A stretch of 64,000 nt of DNA from NCBI GenBank assembly GCA_027604185.1, contig JADGKB010000055.1, positions 1-64,000 of the forward strand. Direction: 5' to 3'. The notes below the pieces were generated by a model, which was not told the origin of the DNA, searched no databases, and was given only the letters and a program-made list of their open reading frames with translations. Positions 1 to 9,426 of the stretch are shown here, piece by piece (position 1 is the first letter of the stretch; the number at the start of each line of letters is the position of its first letter). The position numbers and the translations under genes were made by a program. Source of the stretch: Boothiomyces macroporosus. Lineage: Eukaryota > Chytridiomycota > Chytridiomycetes > Rhizophydiales > Terramycetaceae.

Positions 1-55
1 CGGTGCTGCCAACTTCTCCAAGCCAGAATGTGGTGGTGCCAAAGGAGGTGTTTAA
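1..55 (+). CDS. 3' end of a small secreted Cys-rich protein gene (partial)
   Basis: Only the last 17 codons and a TAA stop at 53-55 lie in the window. The peptide (GAANFSKPECGGAKGGV) is identical to the C-terminus of the complete gene on the minus strand at 25707-26696. The two DNA copies differ at two third-codon positions only, and the identity continues 14 bases past the stop. It is therefore the tail of a recently duplicated or gene-converted paralogue. Function is unknown; see the entry for the full copy. Confidence 0.85.
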   Translation, partial: GAANFSKPECGGAKGGV

Positions 56-69
56 CTTTTAAATATATT
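1..69 (+). repeat. Inverted dispersed duplicate of 25693-25761
   Basis: Bases 1-69 match the reverse complement of 25693-25761 with two mismatches, both silent. The match covers the coding tail, the stop codon and 14 bases of 3' flank, then ends abruptly after the TTTTAAATATATT stretch. The copies lie about 25.7 kb apart in opposite orientation. The left limit lies outside the window. Confidence 0.85.
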
Positions 70-578
70 ATTGTACAGTTAATTTCTATTTATTTACAAA
101 ATTGTTATGAAAATACTACGCCTCAGACATCTAAGGAAGTTTTTTGCCATCTTTAGGGAGATGAAGCAGGAACGAACCTTGCGGTAAGCTCAACCACTCC
201 ATCCGTTCAATGCCCTTCTAGTGGAAACTGCGAATACGGGTTTCATCATCATTGACCAGCATTTTCAAAACAAAAAAGACAAGAGCTTCCATTACAAGCG
301 AGTAATACAAGCTGCCATCTATGGTTAGATATTCTATATAATGGATTGGGTCAGAAAAGCACTGGCTAGTAACAACTTTGTTCCGTAAAACAAAGTGACA
401 TTTTCATCCTGGTCGATATGAAGAGGAAAGAAGTTGATATAATTGCTATCATCGCCCCCAATACTACGCTACATACCTTTTTTTACTGCAAGATTTTTTT
501 ATTTTTTTCAGTTTATATTCCTGTGTGGCTTATCAAGTCAGGTGACTAATGTAAACGAGAGAAACCTTTGGAAACTTT
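56..578. other. Intergenic, nothing recognised
   Basis: 523 bases between the partial secreted-protein gene and the cofactor C gene. A T-rich run ending in CAG near 490-511 looks like a 3' splice site, but no coding frame follows it. No TATA box or RNA gene was recognised. Confidence 0.5.
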
Positions 579-1367
579 ATGAACGATAAAGTAAAAGCGG
601 CACAAGAATTCCATGTGTTTTTCAATACTCAGAAACAAGATATCACAGCGTTAGTAGAAAAGAAGGATCTTGTCAAAGCCAAACTCGCTATTTCTAATTT
701 AACTGCCAAGATTACTGATGCGGGTCTATTTCTTCCCTCCTATGACCAACAGAAATACATGGCAGTAGGTGAATATTAATCCTAGGGAATTAAAGAGCTG
801 GATCAAGCGATAGCTGGTGTGTCTACCAGGAAGAAATTCAGTTTCAAAAAGAAAGATTCAGAATCAAAGGCAGCAGTGGCTGTTGAGTCGGACAAGCCAG
901 TAGTAGAGACTGTTGTTGAAGCGCCCATGAATATTAGGATGAACGAAGATATTATAATTCCGGAATCAGTTACTGATTTAGTACTGGAAAATTTAGACCA
1001 CTGTTCCGTTATTGTACAACACACTCTCACTTCATTGCATTTAAAGAATGTAAAAAATAGTGTAGTGGATGTCATTGTGGAAGGCAGTTCAATGATTCAG
1101 AATATCGAGCATTCATTCATCAAAATCTCGTGCTGGCAGTTGCGATGCCATGACTCTGACCGTGTCTTGCTAAAAACCACTTGCCGGTCCGACCCAATTA
1201 TTGAAGACTGCAAGAATATGGTTTTCAATCAAGTGAATATTTTTTAATTTCAGGGAAACATTCAAGATTTCAACTGGCACAAACAGTCCAAATCCCCAAA
1301 CTACAAAATTGCCGAATTTGACGATTTGGGGCTTGAAGATTTGTCTAGAATTGAATCCTATTTGTAA
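579..1367 (+). CDS. Tubulin-folding cofactor C (TBCC)
   Basis: Exons 579-764, 786-1232 and 1254-1367 give 248 aa; both introns are 21 nt. The N-terminal ~75 residues form the charged helical region typical of TBCC. A basic Ser/Lys linker follows (FSFKKKDSESK), then the C-CAP/TBCC beta-helix from about residue 115. The WQLRCH segment holds the arginine that acts as a GTPase-activating finger on tubulin in this family. TBCC completes the cofactor A-E pathway that releases native alpha/beta-tubulin dimers in the cytosol. Both introns carry an in-frame stop if retained, so the reading depends on splicing. Only 43 bases separate its stop from the next ATG. Confidence 0.88.
765..785 (+). other. 21-nt spliceosomal intron (example)
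   Basis: The intron begins GTAGGTG and ends TATTAATCCTAG, between codons for ...KYMA and GIKELDQ... of cofactor C. Retention gives a TAA within five codons; removal restores one continuous cofactor C frame. It represents the dominant intron class of the window: GT start, TAAT/TAAC a few bases before a terminal AG. Confidence 0.88.
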
Positions 1368-1410
1368 ATCAGAATATAGACTTTATGCAGCCAATTTTTT
1401 ATTTTTTTTC

Positions 1411-2832
1411 ATGAATCTCAACTTTGTCATTGTGACAAACGACAAGCAAGAAGCCGAGTCTATTCAGGTACAAAATTTGGATATCAAGCCGTTTAAAACA
1501 GTCGGACAAGCGATATGCTGGTATTTTTGCAATTTCTACTACCAGTACGTACCTCGTTATTCGATCCAGATAGACCAGCAGCCTCTCAATCCGTATACCC
1601 CCTTAGATGGATTACTTGCAGATGAAGATTGTGACCCAAAAATCATTGTAAAAATATTACGGCAGGATTGTCTTATTATTATGCGAGATATTACAACTGG
1701 AGTACTAGATGGAGTATTTGAACTCGACGATCCAGAGTTTGAATCTAAATATACTTCTAGTATTACTTGCAAACCATCGTTTGTTGAATGTTGCTTCATT
1801 GGCAGTGAAATGGTACCACTGATGGTCAGCAATCTGGATAATTGTACATTTTTCCACGTTAGCGAATTCGTGTTTGATACTAATTCTGCAATACTGGGTG
1901 AATTCAATATTGATCCGGCAAGTTTTTGGAGCGCCGATACTTCATATGCGATATTACAGAGCTTGATTTACTATCGAAAGGTGGAAAAAATTGAATTTCC
2001 AGTCCATGAAACTAAAGAATTCCTAGAGCTATTGGGATTTTTAATCACGGGAAATACTAGGTTAAGAAATATCATTTTGTATGGGGTGTCTAGTAGCATC
2101 ACGCTTGATATATTGTCAAACGCTTTGAAAGGAAACACTAGTGTAGAATCGATATTTCTACAAATTAATGACCGCTCCAACGACATTGAACTTTGTCATA
2201 TTAAAGAATTACTTTATTCCATAGTGCCAAATCCCAGCTTTCAATATTTCTATGTTACAAAAAGATTTCAAGGAGATGATATAGAATTACAAGCGATATT
2301 CAATCTTCTTGGCAAGTCGTACATTAGATATTGTGGAATATCTTTGAATAACAGCATGGAATTTCTTTCGTATTTTGCGCTCAAGAGTACAACTGTAATA
2401 TACCCTATGACAGTTAAATTCATGGTTGATGAAGGTGTTCTGGACGAAGAAAATGTATATAATCGTACAGGGCCTTCCGAGTTGGAAGAGCTGGGTTGGC
2501 CACTGGTTAATTCCAACGCTGAAAGCAACATACGAAGAGAAGCAAACCTGGACGAAATAGCCAGATTATTGGTGGAAATTGGAAGGAAGCTGCTGCTATT
2601 TGACTTGGATTACACTATTAAATTACAAATATTAGAATCAATTTGCAAACAATATTCATCAGTGTTCAAACCAATTATACTGGCTGTGCTGAATATAGAA
2701 ACTAGGTTGACTGAACCTCGACTGTTTAACTTTCGTAGACTTGCTAGGATATGCAATGGTAATGAGCCAGCGAATCCAAAAACTGCAAATATAGATTTAT
2801 TGCAGCAATATGATACCAGGTACATTTACTAA
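1411..2832 (+). CDS. Hypothetical protein with LRR/RNI-like central region
   Basis: A single open frame of 473 aa from the first ATG after the cofactor C stop. Family not recognised. Residues around 190-290 show the spacing of ribonuclease-inhibitor-type leucine-rich repeats (GNTRLRNIILYGV, LSNALKGNTSVESIFLQ), as in NACHT/Ran-GAP-like repeat proteins. The N-terminal ~90 residues could be a small folded domain. No signal peptide or membrane segment is seen. The 3' end is uncertain: a possible 31-nt GT...AG intron starts at the penultimate codons and would replace the last four residues by a ~30-residue tail. That length is outside the local norm, so I kept the simple stop. Confidence 0.6.
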   Translation: MNLNFVIVTNDKQEAESIQVQNLDIKPFKTVGQAICWYFCNFYYQYVPRYSIQIDQQPLNPYTPLDGLLADEDCDPKIIVKILRQDCLIIMRDITTGVLDGVFELDDPEFESKYTSSITCKPSFVECCFIGSEMVPLMVSNLDNCTFFHVSEFVFDTNSAILGEFNIDPASFWSADTSYAILQSLIYYRKVEKIEFPVHETKEFLELLGFLITGNTRLRNIILYGVSSSITLDILSNALKGNTSVESIFLQINDRSNDIELCHIKELLYSIVPNPSFQYFYVTKRFQGDDIELQAIFNLLGKSYIRYCGISLNNSMEFLSYFALKSTTVIYPMTVKFMVDEGVLDEENVYNRTGPSELEELGWPLVNSNAESNIRREANLDEIARLLVEIGRKLLLFDLDYTIKLQILESICKQYSSVFKPIILAVLNIETRLTEPRLFNFRRLARICNGNEPANPKTANIDLLQQYDTRYIY

Positions 2833-3560
2833 CTTTTAACTACCATCTAGCATGTGTGCTTTGCGGTATACTAATTTCTATTGTGGAATCTTTGGCATTA
2901 TTAATATATCTAACCCATCTTTCAATAGATCATTCTTGTTTTTTTGAAAGTTTTCAAGAACTGTTTGACTCTTCTATGGAATGAATTTTGGTTTGGCAAT
3001 GATGATCAAGCAGCGTTATTACAGATCTGCTGGTATCAACGACCACATGTATGAGCTTTATACAAAATTGAGGTTCCTCAATAAAATCATGAAATCAAGT
3101 GATTGCACTTTCAAATTATAATCTGCCAGATCACTTTTATACATGATGAGTAATCAATTCAGCAATGGCATTAATTGTCATTGTTTGTCGCGTAATTATA
3201 TTTGGAGATTGTTTTCCATCACTTATTTCCAGCCGTACTAATTGCGGTTTTTGGTTTTTGCGTTCCAAGATTATCCGCCAAACCAAACATGATTTGGAAT
3301 ACGGAACTGATAAAGCAAACAATAGATCTTGCAATTTAATTAAAAATACTCCCATATTTAATCAAATCGGAGGTAGCCTATGGTAAAGTTTTTAATATTC
3401 GAGATCATTTAGTTGTTTGAGGCCCCGCGCTGAGCTTGAAATGAAAAATAAAGGCGTCTGCAATTGGTCAAAGAGTCACACCTTTAATACCTTTAATTTT
3501 AAGGATTACGAAAATGGATTTGTATAAATACTGGTCCGGATTCCACCGTTCCATACACAA
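2833..3560. other. Intergenic; short opposed ORFs judged spurious
   Basis: 728 bases upstream of the expansin-like gene. Two overlapping ~70-codon open frames on opposite strands (3137-3386) have no recognisable protein features. The only clear signal is the TATA box at 3523-3530. Confidence 0.5.
3523..3530 (+). promoter_or_regulatory. TATA box of the expansin-like gene
   Basis: TATAAATA with its first base 38 nt before the ATG at 3561. If initiation occurs ~25-30 nt downstream, the mRNA leader would be only about 10 nt. Confidence 0.6.
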
Positions 3561-4355
3561 ATGATATTTATTGCTGCGCTTCTACACCAAACCCTTGCTT
3601 ACACAGGCGACTTGTCTTTCTACGGCAACGGAGGCGATAACCCATTTGTCAGACCAGCGATTGGTGCCTGTGCTATGGATCCAAACAGTGGAGTGACTGA
3701 TATTGCGAGCGCCAATTTCGTTGCTGTCAGTCAAGCAGTTTTTGATCCTTCCAAATGTGGACAATGTGTTCAAATTAGCTACAACGGGAAAACCGCAATT
3801 GGTGCCAATGTCGATAGATGCCCTGGATGCAAAGGAGCTGCTGGACTGGATTTATCACCAGCTCTCTTTCTACAATTAGCGGATAGTGGCCTAGATCAAG
3901 GGATTCTCCCTGGAGCAACTTGGGAGTATGTGACTTGTCCATCATCTATTGCGGTCCACACTATTCCAGGATTGCAGGGGGTAGCTGGTGCACCAATCAT
4001 TGCTGCTGGCCAAGCGGTTCAAGCTTCCAATACCCAGAGTTCTCAAAATAATGCTCCTGCTCCTAACCCTGTTCCAGCAGTAACCCAAGCCCCAGTCCCA
4101 ATCCCAGTTGCACCAAACAACGATACCCCACCAACAGTTACCCCATCTCCGCTTGCACAGTACTTGATTGTAAGTCCACCAGAAGGTCCAGCAGCAGAGC
4201 CAATTGTTGACTCTAATGGATGCGGAGGTAGTAGAATAATGTTTTGTGTAGACGGAGACAAATTCGCCTACTGCTCACAGCCAACAATTGTTCAGCAGTG
4301 CCCTTATTGCAAGTCTACTTCAGATAACATTGCTGTATTGTGTAACTCTCCATAA
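3561..4355 (+). CDS. Secreted expansin-like (double-psi beta-barrel) protein
   Basis: 264 aa, no intron. A short signal peptide (MIFIAALLHQTLA) precedes a double-psi beta-barrel of the expansin/barwin type. Seen are TGDLSFYG at the start, the CAMD, CGQC and DRCPGC cysteine motifs, and the LSPALFLQLAD helix with its Asp, a hallmark of loosenin/swollenin-like proteins. The G.. .PGATWEYVTC strand closes the fold near residue 128. A Pro/Thr/Gln linker (~145-205) leads to a C-terminal Cys-rich module with seven cysteines that may bind polysaccharide; I cannot assign it to a CBM family. Proteins of this type loosen plant or fungal wall polymers without hydrolysis. A TATA box lies just upstream. Confidence 0.8.
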   Translation: MIFIAALLHQTLAYTGDLSFYGNGGDNPFVRPAIGACAMDPNSGVTDIASANFVAVSQAVFDPSKCGQCVQISYNGKTAIGANVDRCPGCKGAAGLDLSPALFLQLADSGLDQGILPGATWEYVTCPSSIAVHTIPGLQGVAGAPIIAAGQAVQASNTQSSQNNAPAPNPVPAVTQAPVPIPVAPNNDTPPTVTPSPLAQYLIVSPPEGPAAEPIVDSNGCGGSRIMFCVDGDKFAYCSQPTIVQQCPYCKSTSDNIAVLCNSP

Positions 4356-4404
4356 ATTAAAATAAACATTTTGTAGAATTAGTTTTGGCTATATTAAATG
4401 TACA

Positions 4405-5189
4405 TTAACGAATAGGCTCTAACCCAGACAATGCCCGTAGTTTCTCCAATACAATAAATGTAATTACCGTATGAGGGCCGAGCTTGAACCAAGATGGAAC
4501 CCAACCCCTAAAAAACGTTAGTGGCCCTTCCTTGAACGTCGCGACTATGCATTCTCCTACATTCCTATAGCTACCATTCATATATCGGCTTTTTATCACA
4601 TCAATCGGCGATGCCACTGTGCAGCAAACAATCCCCGATATCATTGAACAGGTGAAATGTAACCACAGTCCTTCACTCATAACGGGTAGCAGGTACTTTT
4701 TCGACTGATCATAAGCCGGTAATTGACTAGAAGTAAGCAAGATTGCCCTAGCAGTGGTAGGAAGCGTTCCTCTATAAAGCCCAAAGAACCCATTCTTTTT
4801 CACTATATCCTTGAACGCCGTAAATATCGTCAAATTCCTTTCCGCCTGCAATTTAATCTTTATCAGGTCTGTAGGATTCGATATTGCCGATCCAATCATG
4901 CCGCTCAATCCCCCAGCGATAATTTTGTTGATTAATGTTGGCTCGCTTAACAGTTGCTTAATGGGGTCGTACAACCCAATGCGTAATGTCGAATAAGTCG
5001 ATTCGCGAAGTAATGCAGCCGATAGTCCTTTGTACAAGTGTCCGTTTGATATAATTTGATAAATAGAGTTTTTTGTTAGCTGTAGTCTTATTTTGATGGT
5101 GTCTAGTGGGTGTACAACTATGTCAGGAATGTTTTACTGGACGCTGCTACCATGCAACTTATCCCTCCATGAAAGAACTGATAATCCAT
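4405..5189 (-). CDS. Mitochondrial carrier, UCP/dicarboxylate-carrier-like
   Basis: Two exons, 5189-5138 and 5117-4405, split by a 20-nt intron; 254 aa. All three carrier repeats are present: HPLDTIKIRLQ in repeat 1 (visible only after splicing), NPTDLIKIKLQ in repeat 2 and SPIDVIKSRYM in repeat 3. LLRESTYSTLRIGLYDPIK and WVPSWFKLGPHTVITF resemble uncoupling-protein and dicarboxylate/oxoglutarate carriers (SLC25A10/11/14/27/30 group). It probably exchanges anions across the mitochondrial inner membrane. The protein is short for the family (usually 290-320 aa), with a minimal first loop. The substrate cannot be fixed from sequence alone. Confidence 0.82.
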
Positions 5190-5343
5190 TTTGTAAACTT
5201 TTTGAAACTTTTTTTTGTTTCAGGTTCACCACACGTGATTGAGATTAGCGCGTATTCCAATGAAACAGTGATACTAGAACGTGTTTTATTGTCATATAGT
5301 GTTGGCTAAAAGTGTTTTGTGTAGTGTAACTGAAAGATAATTT

Positions 5344-7236
5344 TTATTGCATGTGTTTGATCAAGAAAAATGTAATCAACTTTCTGTAATAGTCCAGCAC
5401 ACTCTTTTGGAAGAATACATGCCCTTCTTTTTCCGCTACCATCAACCAACTTTCTTTGACAGTATTCGCAATTTGAACTGCTTCACCTAGAGGTACTCGA
5501 ATATCATTCTCGCCTTGTCCAATCAACAGTGGGACCTTGATCTTACCTGCGTTAGTTAGAGGAGAGATCCGTTTTAGAAAATCGTAAACTTCTGGAATTC
5601 TTTCGTCGCCATATTCTGGTCTTCGCAAATCCCTTCTGAATTCTGGCATGGATTGGAGAAATGATACAAAATCACTAATTCCACAAGTATCTATTCCGCA
5701 ATGCAATTGTGGATATTCAACAAGCCCAGCCAATACCATATATCCTCCATACGAACGGCCCATAATACAAATCTTTTCTGAATCCAAATTTGGCTGAGTC
5801 TTGATCCATTCTATGCAAGCCCCAATGTCATAGACAGAATCCATTCGCTTCAAGCCATCATCTGCAGCCTGATATGTAGCACCATAGCCACTGGAACCAC
5901 GCACATTAGGTGCCAATACAGAAATACCCATTTCGTTGACCATGAATTGAAACGAAAGACAGTGATTTGGAGGTGAAAATGTTGCTTTAATTTGTGAAGC
6001 TGGCCCCCCATGCATGTAGAGCACAACAGGTGATTTCTCCTTTTTAGCTTTGTAATAGAATGCAGGTATTTCCAATCCATCAAAGGACTTGAATGATACT
6101 ATTTCTGGTTCTGATACCACAAAATCTGTTTCAGCTTTTAAAAACTCTTTTCTATTAAAGTTGATATCGTATTCGTACAACGTAGATGGAGAGTGAATAT
6201 TGTCCAGCACAATCATCATCTTTGATTTGTCGTGGTTGAAGAGCGAGTTGTTGATAACACCAAGTGCAGGTATCTCAACCCTGGTAACCGCCCCGTTTGA
6301 GTAATAATATAGACCTGAAGTGCCACCTTCGTTTGCATTCAAGATGACACCATCTGCAAATGTTGATATTGAAGTGTCCCAATTAATAGGCAACAGACCG
6401 GTTGGAGTAGTAATATGCTTTATAGCACGAGTAGTGATATTGTATTCGATAACATTAATAAATTCAGAGTAACAGGTCGTTGAAATAAACAAAGTGTCAT
6501 TTGATCCAGATTTCCACTGAATATCTTCGATATAAGTTTTTCCCAGTTGATCTGAAATTGAATATAGATCTTCTTGCTTTACAGTTTCAAAATTAAAGTC
6601 GCCAACAAACAAGACTGATTCTAGCCTAGATATGCTTCGATGAAGAACTACTTTGGACAAATCTGGCGATAGCTTTGCCCTATACATGCCAACTCCTTGA
6701 TAAATCATAATTTCTTTTCCCGTGTCGACATCATACAGGTAGCAGTCAAAATCAACGTTATTTCTTTTGTTTGAGCTAAACGCAATATAATGGTCGTATA
6801 CAGCAGGGCTAAGGTAGTACATGTAGGTGTCGTTTGTTAGCCGTTCAATGTTGAAGGTCGCGTAATCCATCCTATGGATTTGTGGTTTTTCATTACCGCC
6901 AAAATCCATGCTAAAGTAAATCGCAGACCCAAGTGGGATCCAGGATTTGATGTTGTTTCCTTCATTCAACTCTGAAAGGCGAGTTAATTGAAGGTACGTT
7001 CCATTTTCATAGTAAAACATTTCCTTTGATTGAGAATTTTCTGGTCTTTTGAGCACAAACACACCATCTGCGAATCTAGTGTTTGGGAATCCATATCCGT
7101 GGAATTCGATTGGGCTGACTTTGTGATACGCATCCAATTTATCCAAGGTTTGCTGATCCAAGTCCAACTCTGGAATTCCGAAAGCTTTGACGAGTTGCGC
7201 TGGAGATGTTTGTGGTTGCAGAGTAATGTTTTGCAT
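5344..7236 (-). CDS. S9-family serine peptidase (acylaminoacyl/prolyl oligopeptidase type)
   Basis: 630 aa from the ATG at 7236; the frame stays open upstream but without a convincing N-terminus, and it runs into the divergent gene. The first ~380 residues are beta-propeller-like, the rest an alpha/beta-hydrolase. Seen are the HGGP oxyanion loop, the nucleophile in GRSYGGY, the acid in GQGENDIRVP and the histidine in EKEGHVF. This fits the S9C acylaminoacyl-peptidase or dipeptidyl-peptidase-5 group, which takes short peptides. No signal peptide is seen at the chosen start, so a cytosolic enzyme is likely. It shares a 73-base divergent promoter region with the uroporphyrinogen-III synthase gene. 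Confidence 0.82.
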   Translation of the reverse strand: MQNITLQPQTSPAQLVKAFGIPELDLDQQTLDKLDAYHKVSPIEFHGYGFPNTRFADGVFVLKRPENSQSKEMFYYENGTYLQLTRLSELNEGNNIKSWIPLGSAIYFSMDFGGNEKPQIHRMDYATFNIERLTNDTYMYYLSPAVYDHYIAFSSNKRNNVDFDCYLYDVDTGKEIMIYQGVGMYRAKLSPDLSKVVLHRSISRLESVLFVGDFNFETVKQEDLYSISDQLGKTYIEDIQWKSGSNDTLFISTTCYSEFINVIEYNITTRAIKHITTPTGLLPINWDTSISTFADGVILNANEGGTSGLYYYSNGAVTRVEIPALGVINNSLFNHDKSKMMIVLDNIHSPSTLYEYDINFNRKEFLKAETDFVVSEPEIVSFKSFDGLEIPAFYYKAKKEKSPVVLYMHGGPASQIKATFSPPNHCLSFQFMVNEMGISVLAPNVRGSSGYGATYQAADDGLKRMDSVYDIGACIEWIKTQPNLDSEKICIMGRSYGGYMVLAGLVEYPQLHCGIDTCGISDFVSFLQSMPEFRRDLRRPEYGDERIPEVYDFLKRISPLTNAGKIKVPLLIGQGENDIRVPLGEAVQIANTVKESWLMVAEKEGHVFFQKSVLDYYRKLITFFLIKHMQ

Positions 7237-7309
7237 TTGGTAAAAGCTTGCTTGGTTGCTTTTTATATTTGCTTTTCTGTGAGTCAGAAACGGCTGGTCG
7301 TCAAACCAA

Positions 7310-7987
7310 ATGAAAAGAAGGGTAATATTATTGAGGGAAGAAAAAGAGAACGATAAATATCGATCGCTGTTCAATTCACACGGATTCGATGTGGAATTCA
7401 AAAAAGTCCTGGAAACCAGATTTGTAAACCAAGATGGACTGGAACAGATGTTGCACCAATATGACTCTTTCGGGGGAATGATCATCACAAGCCAAAACGC
7501 ATCAAGGGCGATTGCCAAAGTTGATCCTTCCAAGTGGAAATTGGTTTACACTGTTGGTTCCGCAACAGGTGATTCTGTTAGAAAACTAGGATTGAATAGT
7601 GTAGGGGAATGCGGTAATGCGGATGAACTAGCAATGTATATAATAAGCAATTACAAAGACAAGAAGCCTTTACTGTTTCTCACAGGTGACAAAACAAGAG
7701 ATGTGCTCCCAATAAAATTAAAAGAAGCAGGAATAGCTGTACAAGAACTACAGGTCTATGAAACTACAAGCTTGTCCAAAAAACTAGACATTTCCAATGA
7801 AATTCTAGTTCTATTTTCTCCAAGCGGACTGGATTCAATCGAAATTACAGACAATACCTGGGTTTCCATCGGCCCAACTACCACTGCTGCATTAAAGCAA
7901 AGGGGCATAGTGCCGTACCAAGCTACTTCTCCTTCCCCAAGTGGTGTATTAGATGCTGTGCTCGAGTATTTGAAAAGCTTGAAATAA
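7310..7987 (+). CDS. HEM4: Uroporphyrinogen-III synthase
   Basis: 225 aa, no intron. The two-lobed HemD fold is recognisable: MKRRVILLREE start, GGMIITSQNASRAI for the conserved T/S-S..A motif, YTVGSATGDSVRKLG for the TVG..T motif, LLFLTGDKTRDVLP, VQELQVYET, LVLFSPSGLDSI and VSIGPTTTAALKQRG. The enzyme cyclises hydroxymethylbilane with inversion of ring D, giving uroporphyrinogen III for haem and sirohaem. It shows the organism makes its own haem. Length is usual for the family (~230-260 aa). Confidence 0.85.
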   Translation: MKRRVILLREEKENDKYRSLFNSHGFDVEFKKVLETRFVNQDGLEQMLHQYDSFGGMIITSQNASRAIAKVDPSKWKLVYTVGSATGDSVRKLGLNSVGECGNADELAMYIISNYKDKKPLLFLTGDKTRDVLPIKLKEAGIAVQELQVYETTSLSKKLDISNEILVLFSPSGLDSIEITDNTWVSIGPTTTAALKQRGIVPYQATSPSPSGVLDAVLEYLKSLK

Positions 7988-8328
7988 AGGTCTTGTAGAA
8001 TATGATCACGTTATCCTTGAGGATCTTTGAGTAAATCATAATATTCCGCAAGTCATACCATACAGCGCTTTGAACTTTGTCCCTACATGGAATTTACCAG
8101 AGAGATTAGCCGCTCAAGGTACAGCTAGAGAATTAAAGGGTTTCGACTCAAAGGTACCTCCCGCTTCCAATCCCAGCCAAAAGATATAATTCAATCCAAG
8201 CTCTATTGTATTATCAAAGATAATGATCGCACACATACCATCTCTGATTTTTCGCATGGCGTCAACGCTAACCGTGTTCAACCACCCGCTTCACGCATAT
8301 AAATAATTAACGCATCGATTCAAGTGTA
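7988..8328. other. Intergenic
   Basis: 341 bases. Only the TATA box at 8298-8305 was recognised. Confidence 0.5.
8298..8305 (+). promoter_or_regulatory. TATA box of the M28 peptidase gene
   Basis: TATAAATA with its first base 31 nt before the ATG at 8329, so the 5' leader must be close to zero length if this box sets initiation. Confidence 0.6.
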
Positions 8329-9394
8329 ATGCAATTCCTTGCTCTCACATATCTTCTAGCACTCGCTTTTGCAATCCCGCCAACCAAATTTGCAACAGAA
8401 ATCAAGCATAATGCTGCCCCACAAGGACCAAAAGCAATCTCTTCTTTCCCAACTGCTCTAAAGCAACAAACACTGGTCCACAACATGATTTCAAAGATTG
8501 ATCCAGCTTCAATCAAAAATTACTTGGTGACCCTCACTCAATTCCCTGAACGTTACTATACTTCCCAAAATGGTGTCAAAGCTGCTAATTGGCTCATGCA
8601 ACAAGTACAAAACCTTCAATCTCAAGTATCACCAGATGCAGTATTGACTGTTAAACTATTCAAGCACCCAAAATGGATCGAACCGTCTGTGATTGCTCGA
8701 TATGAAGCCAAAAATAGTACCGGTCCTGGGGATATCCTGATTGCAGGAACACACTTTGATACTGCCAGTCATTCTGGTTTCTTTGGAGGTGACTTGAGTC
8801 GTCCAAACCCAGCTGCTGACGATTGTGCTTCTGGAGCATCTGTAATATACGAATCATTGCGCGTGTTGGTATCCCAACAATTCATTCCAAAGAGACCTAT
8901 TGAAATTCATTGGTATGCTGCCGAAGAAATTGGTAGTGGCACTTTGGGTAGTCATGAAGTAGCTGCAAACTACGCAAGCAACAAGGTCAGCGTATTTAGT
9001 AATTGTTTTTCTAATGTTAGGTTACTTGAACTTGGACCAGTCAGGTTACGTCAAGGCTGGCACCACTCCATCTATTGGTTTCATTACTGACTATACCACC
9101 AAGCCAGCAACAGACTTTTTGAGATTGACTGTAAAGGAGTATACTACGGTTACTGTAACTGGTGATGATGCTTGTGGCTATGAATGTACTGACAACGCTG
9201 CTTGGTATGACTCTGGGTACAACTCTGCCTTAGCATTTGAAGCTTCATCCTTATCAAACGCAACTCCATATAACGATCAAGTAAACGATGACGGATCCGC
9301 ACTTGACACTGTTGATACTGTAGATTTCCCCCATGTACAAGAATTTGTAAAAAATACTCTTGGATTTTTGGTAGAGCTTTCTTTGGCTCCTTAG
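8329..9394 (+). CDS. Secreted M28-family zinc aminopeptidase
   Basis: Exons 8329-8998 and 9021-9394, joined across a 22-nt intron; 347 aa. A signal peptide (MQFLALTYLLALAFA) is followed by a pro-region and the M28 catalytic domain. Seen are AGTHFDT (first His/Asp), NPAADDCASG (bridging Asp), WYAAEEIGSGTLGS (general-base Glu pair) and YLNLDQSGY (Asp). The last zinc ligand of this family is a histidine in an H-T-x-x-D motif. Here the matching stretch reads PYNDQVNDDG, with no histidine there. The enzyme would trim N-terminal residues from peptides outside the cell if active. Splicing is well supported because the exon junction rebuilds SNKVSVFSYLNLDQ. Confidence 0.82.
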
Positions 9395-9426
9395 AATAAA
9401 CAATTCTGTTTCGCGTTATTTTACCA

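Noticed and set aside
3137..3386. Opposed ~70-codon frames before the expansin-like gene
   Set aside because: They overlap each other on both strands, lack protein features and have no promoter signal.
7237..7533. N-terminal extension of the S9 peptidase frame
   Set aside because: It overlaps the start of uroporphyrinogen-III synthase on the other strand and adds no family-like sequence.
8992..9020. Earlier 5' splice sites (GTCAGC, GTATTT) in the M28 gene
   Set aside because: They put exon 2 out of frame; only GTAATT at 8999 restores YLNLDQSGY.
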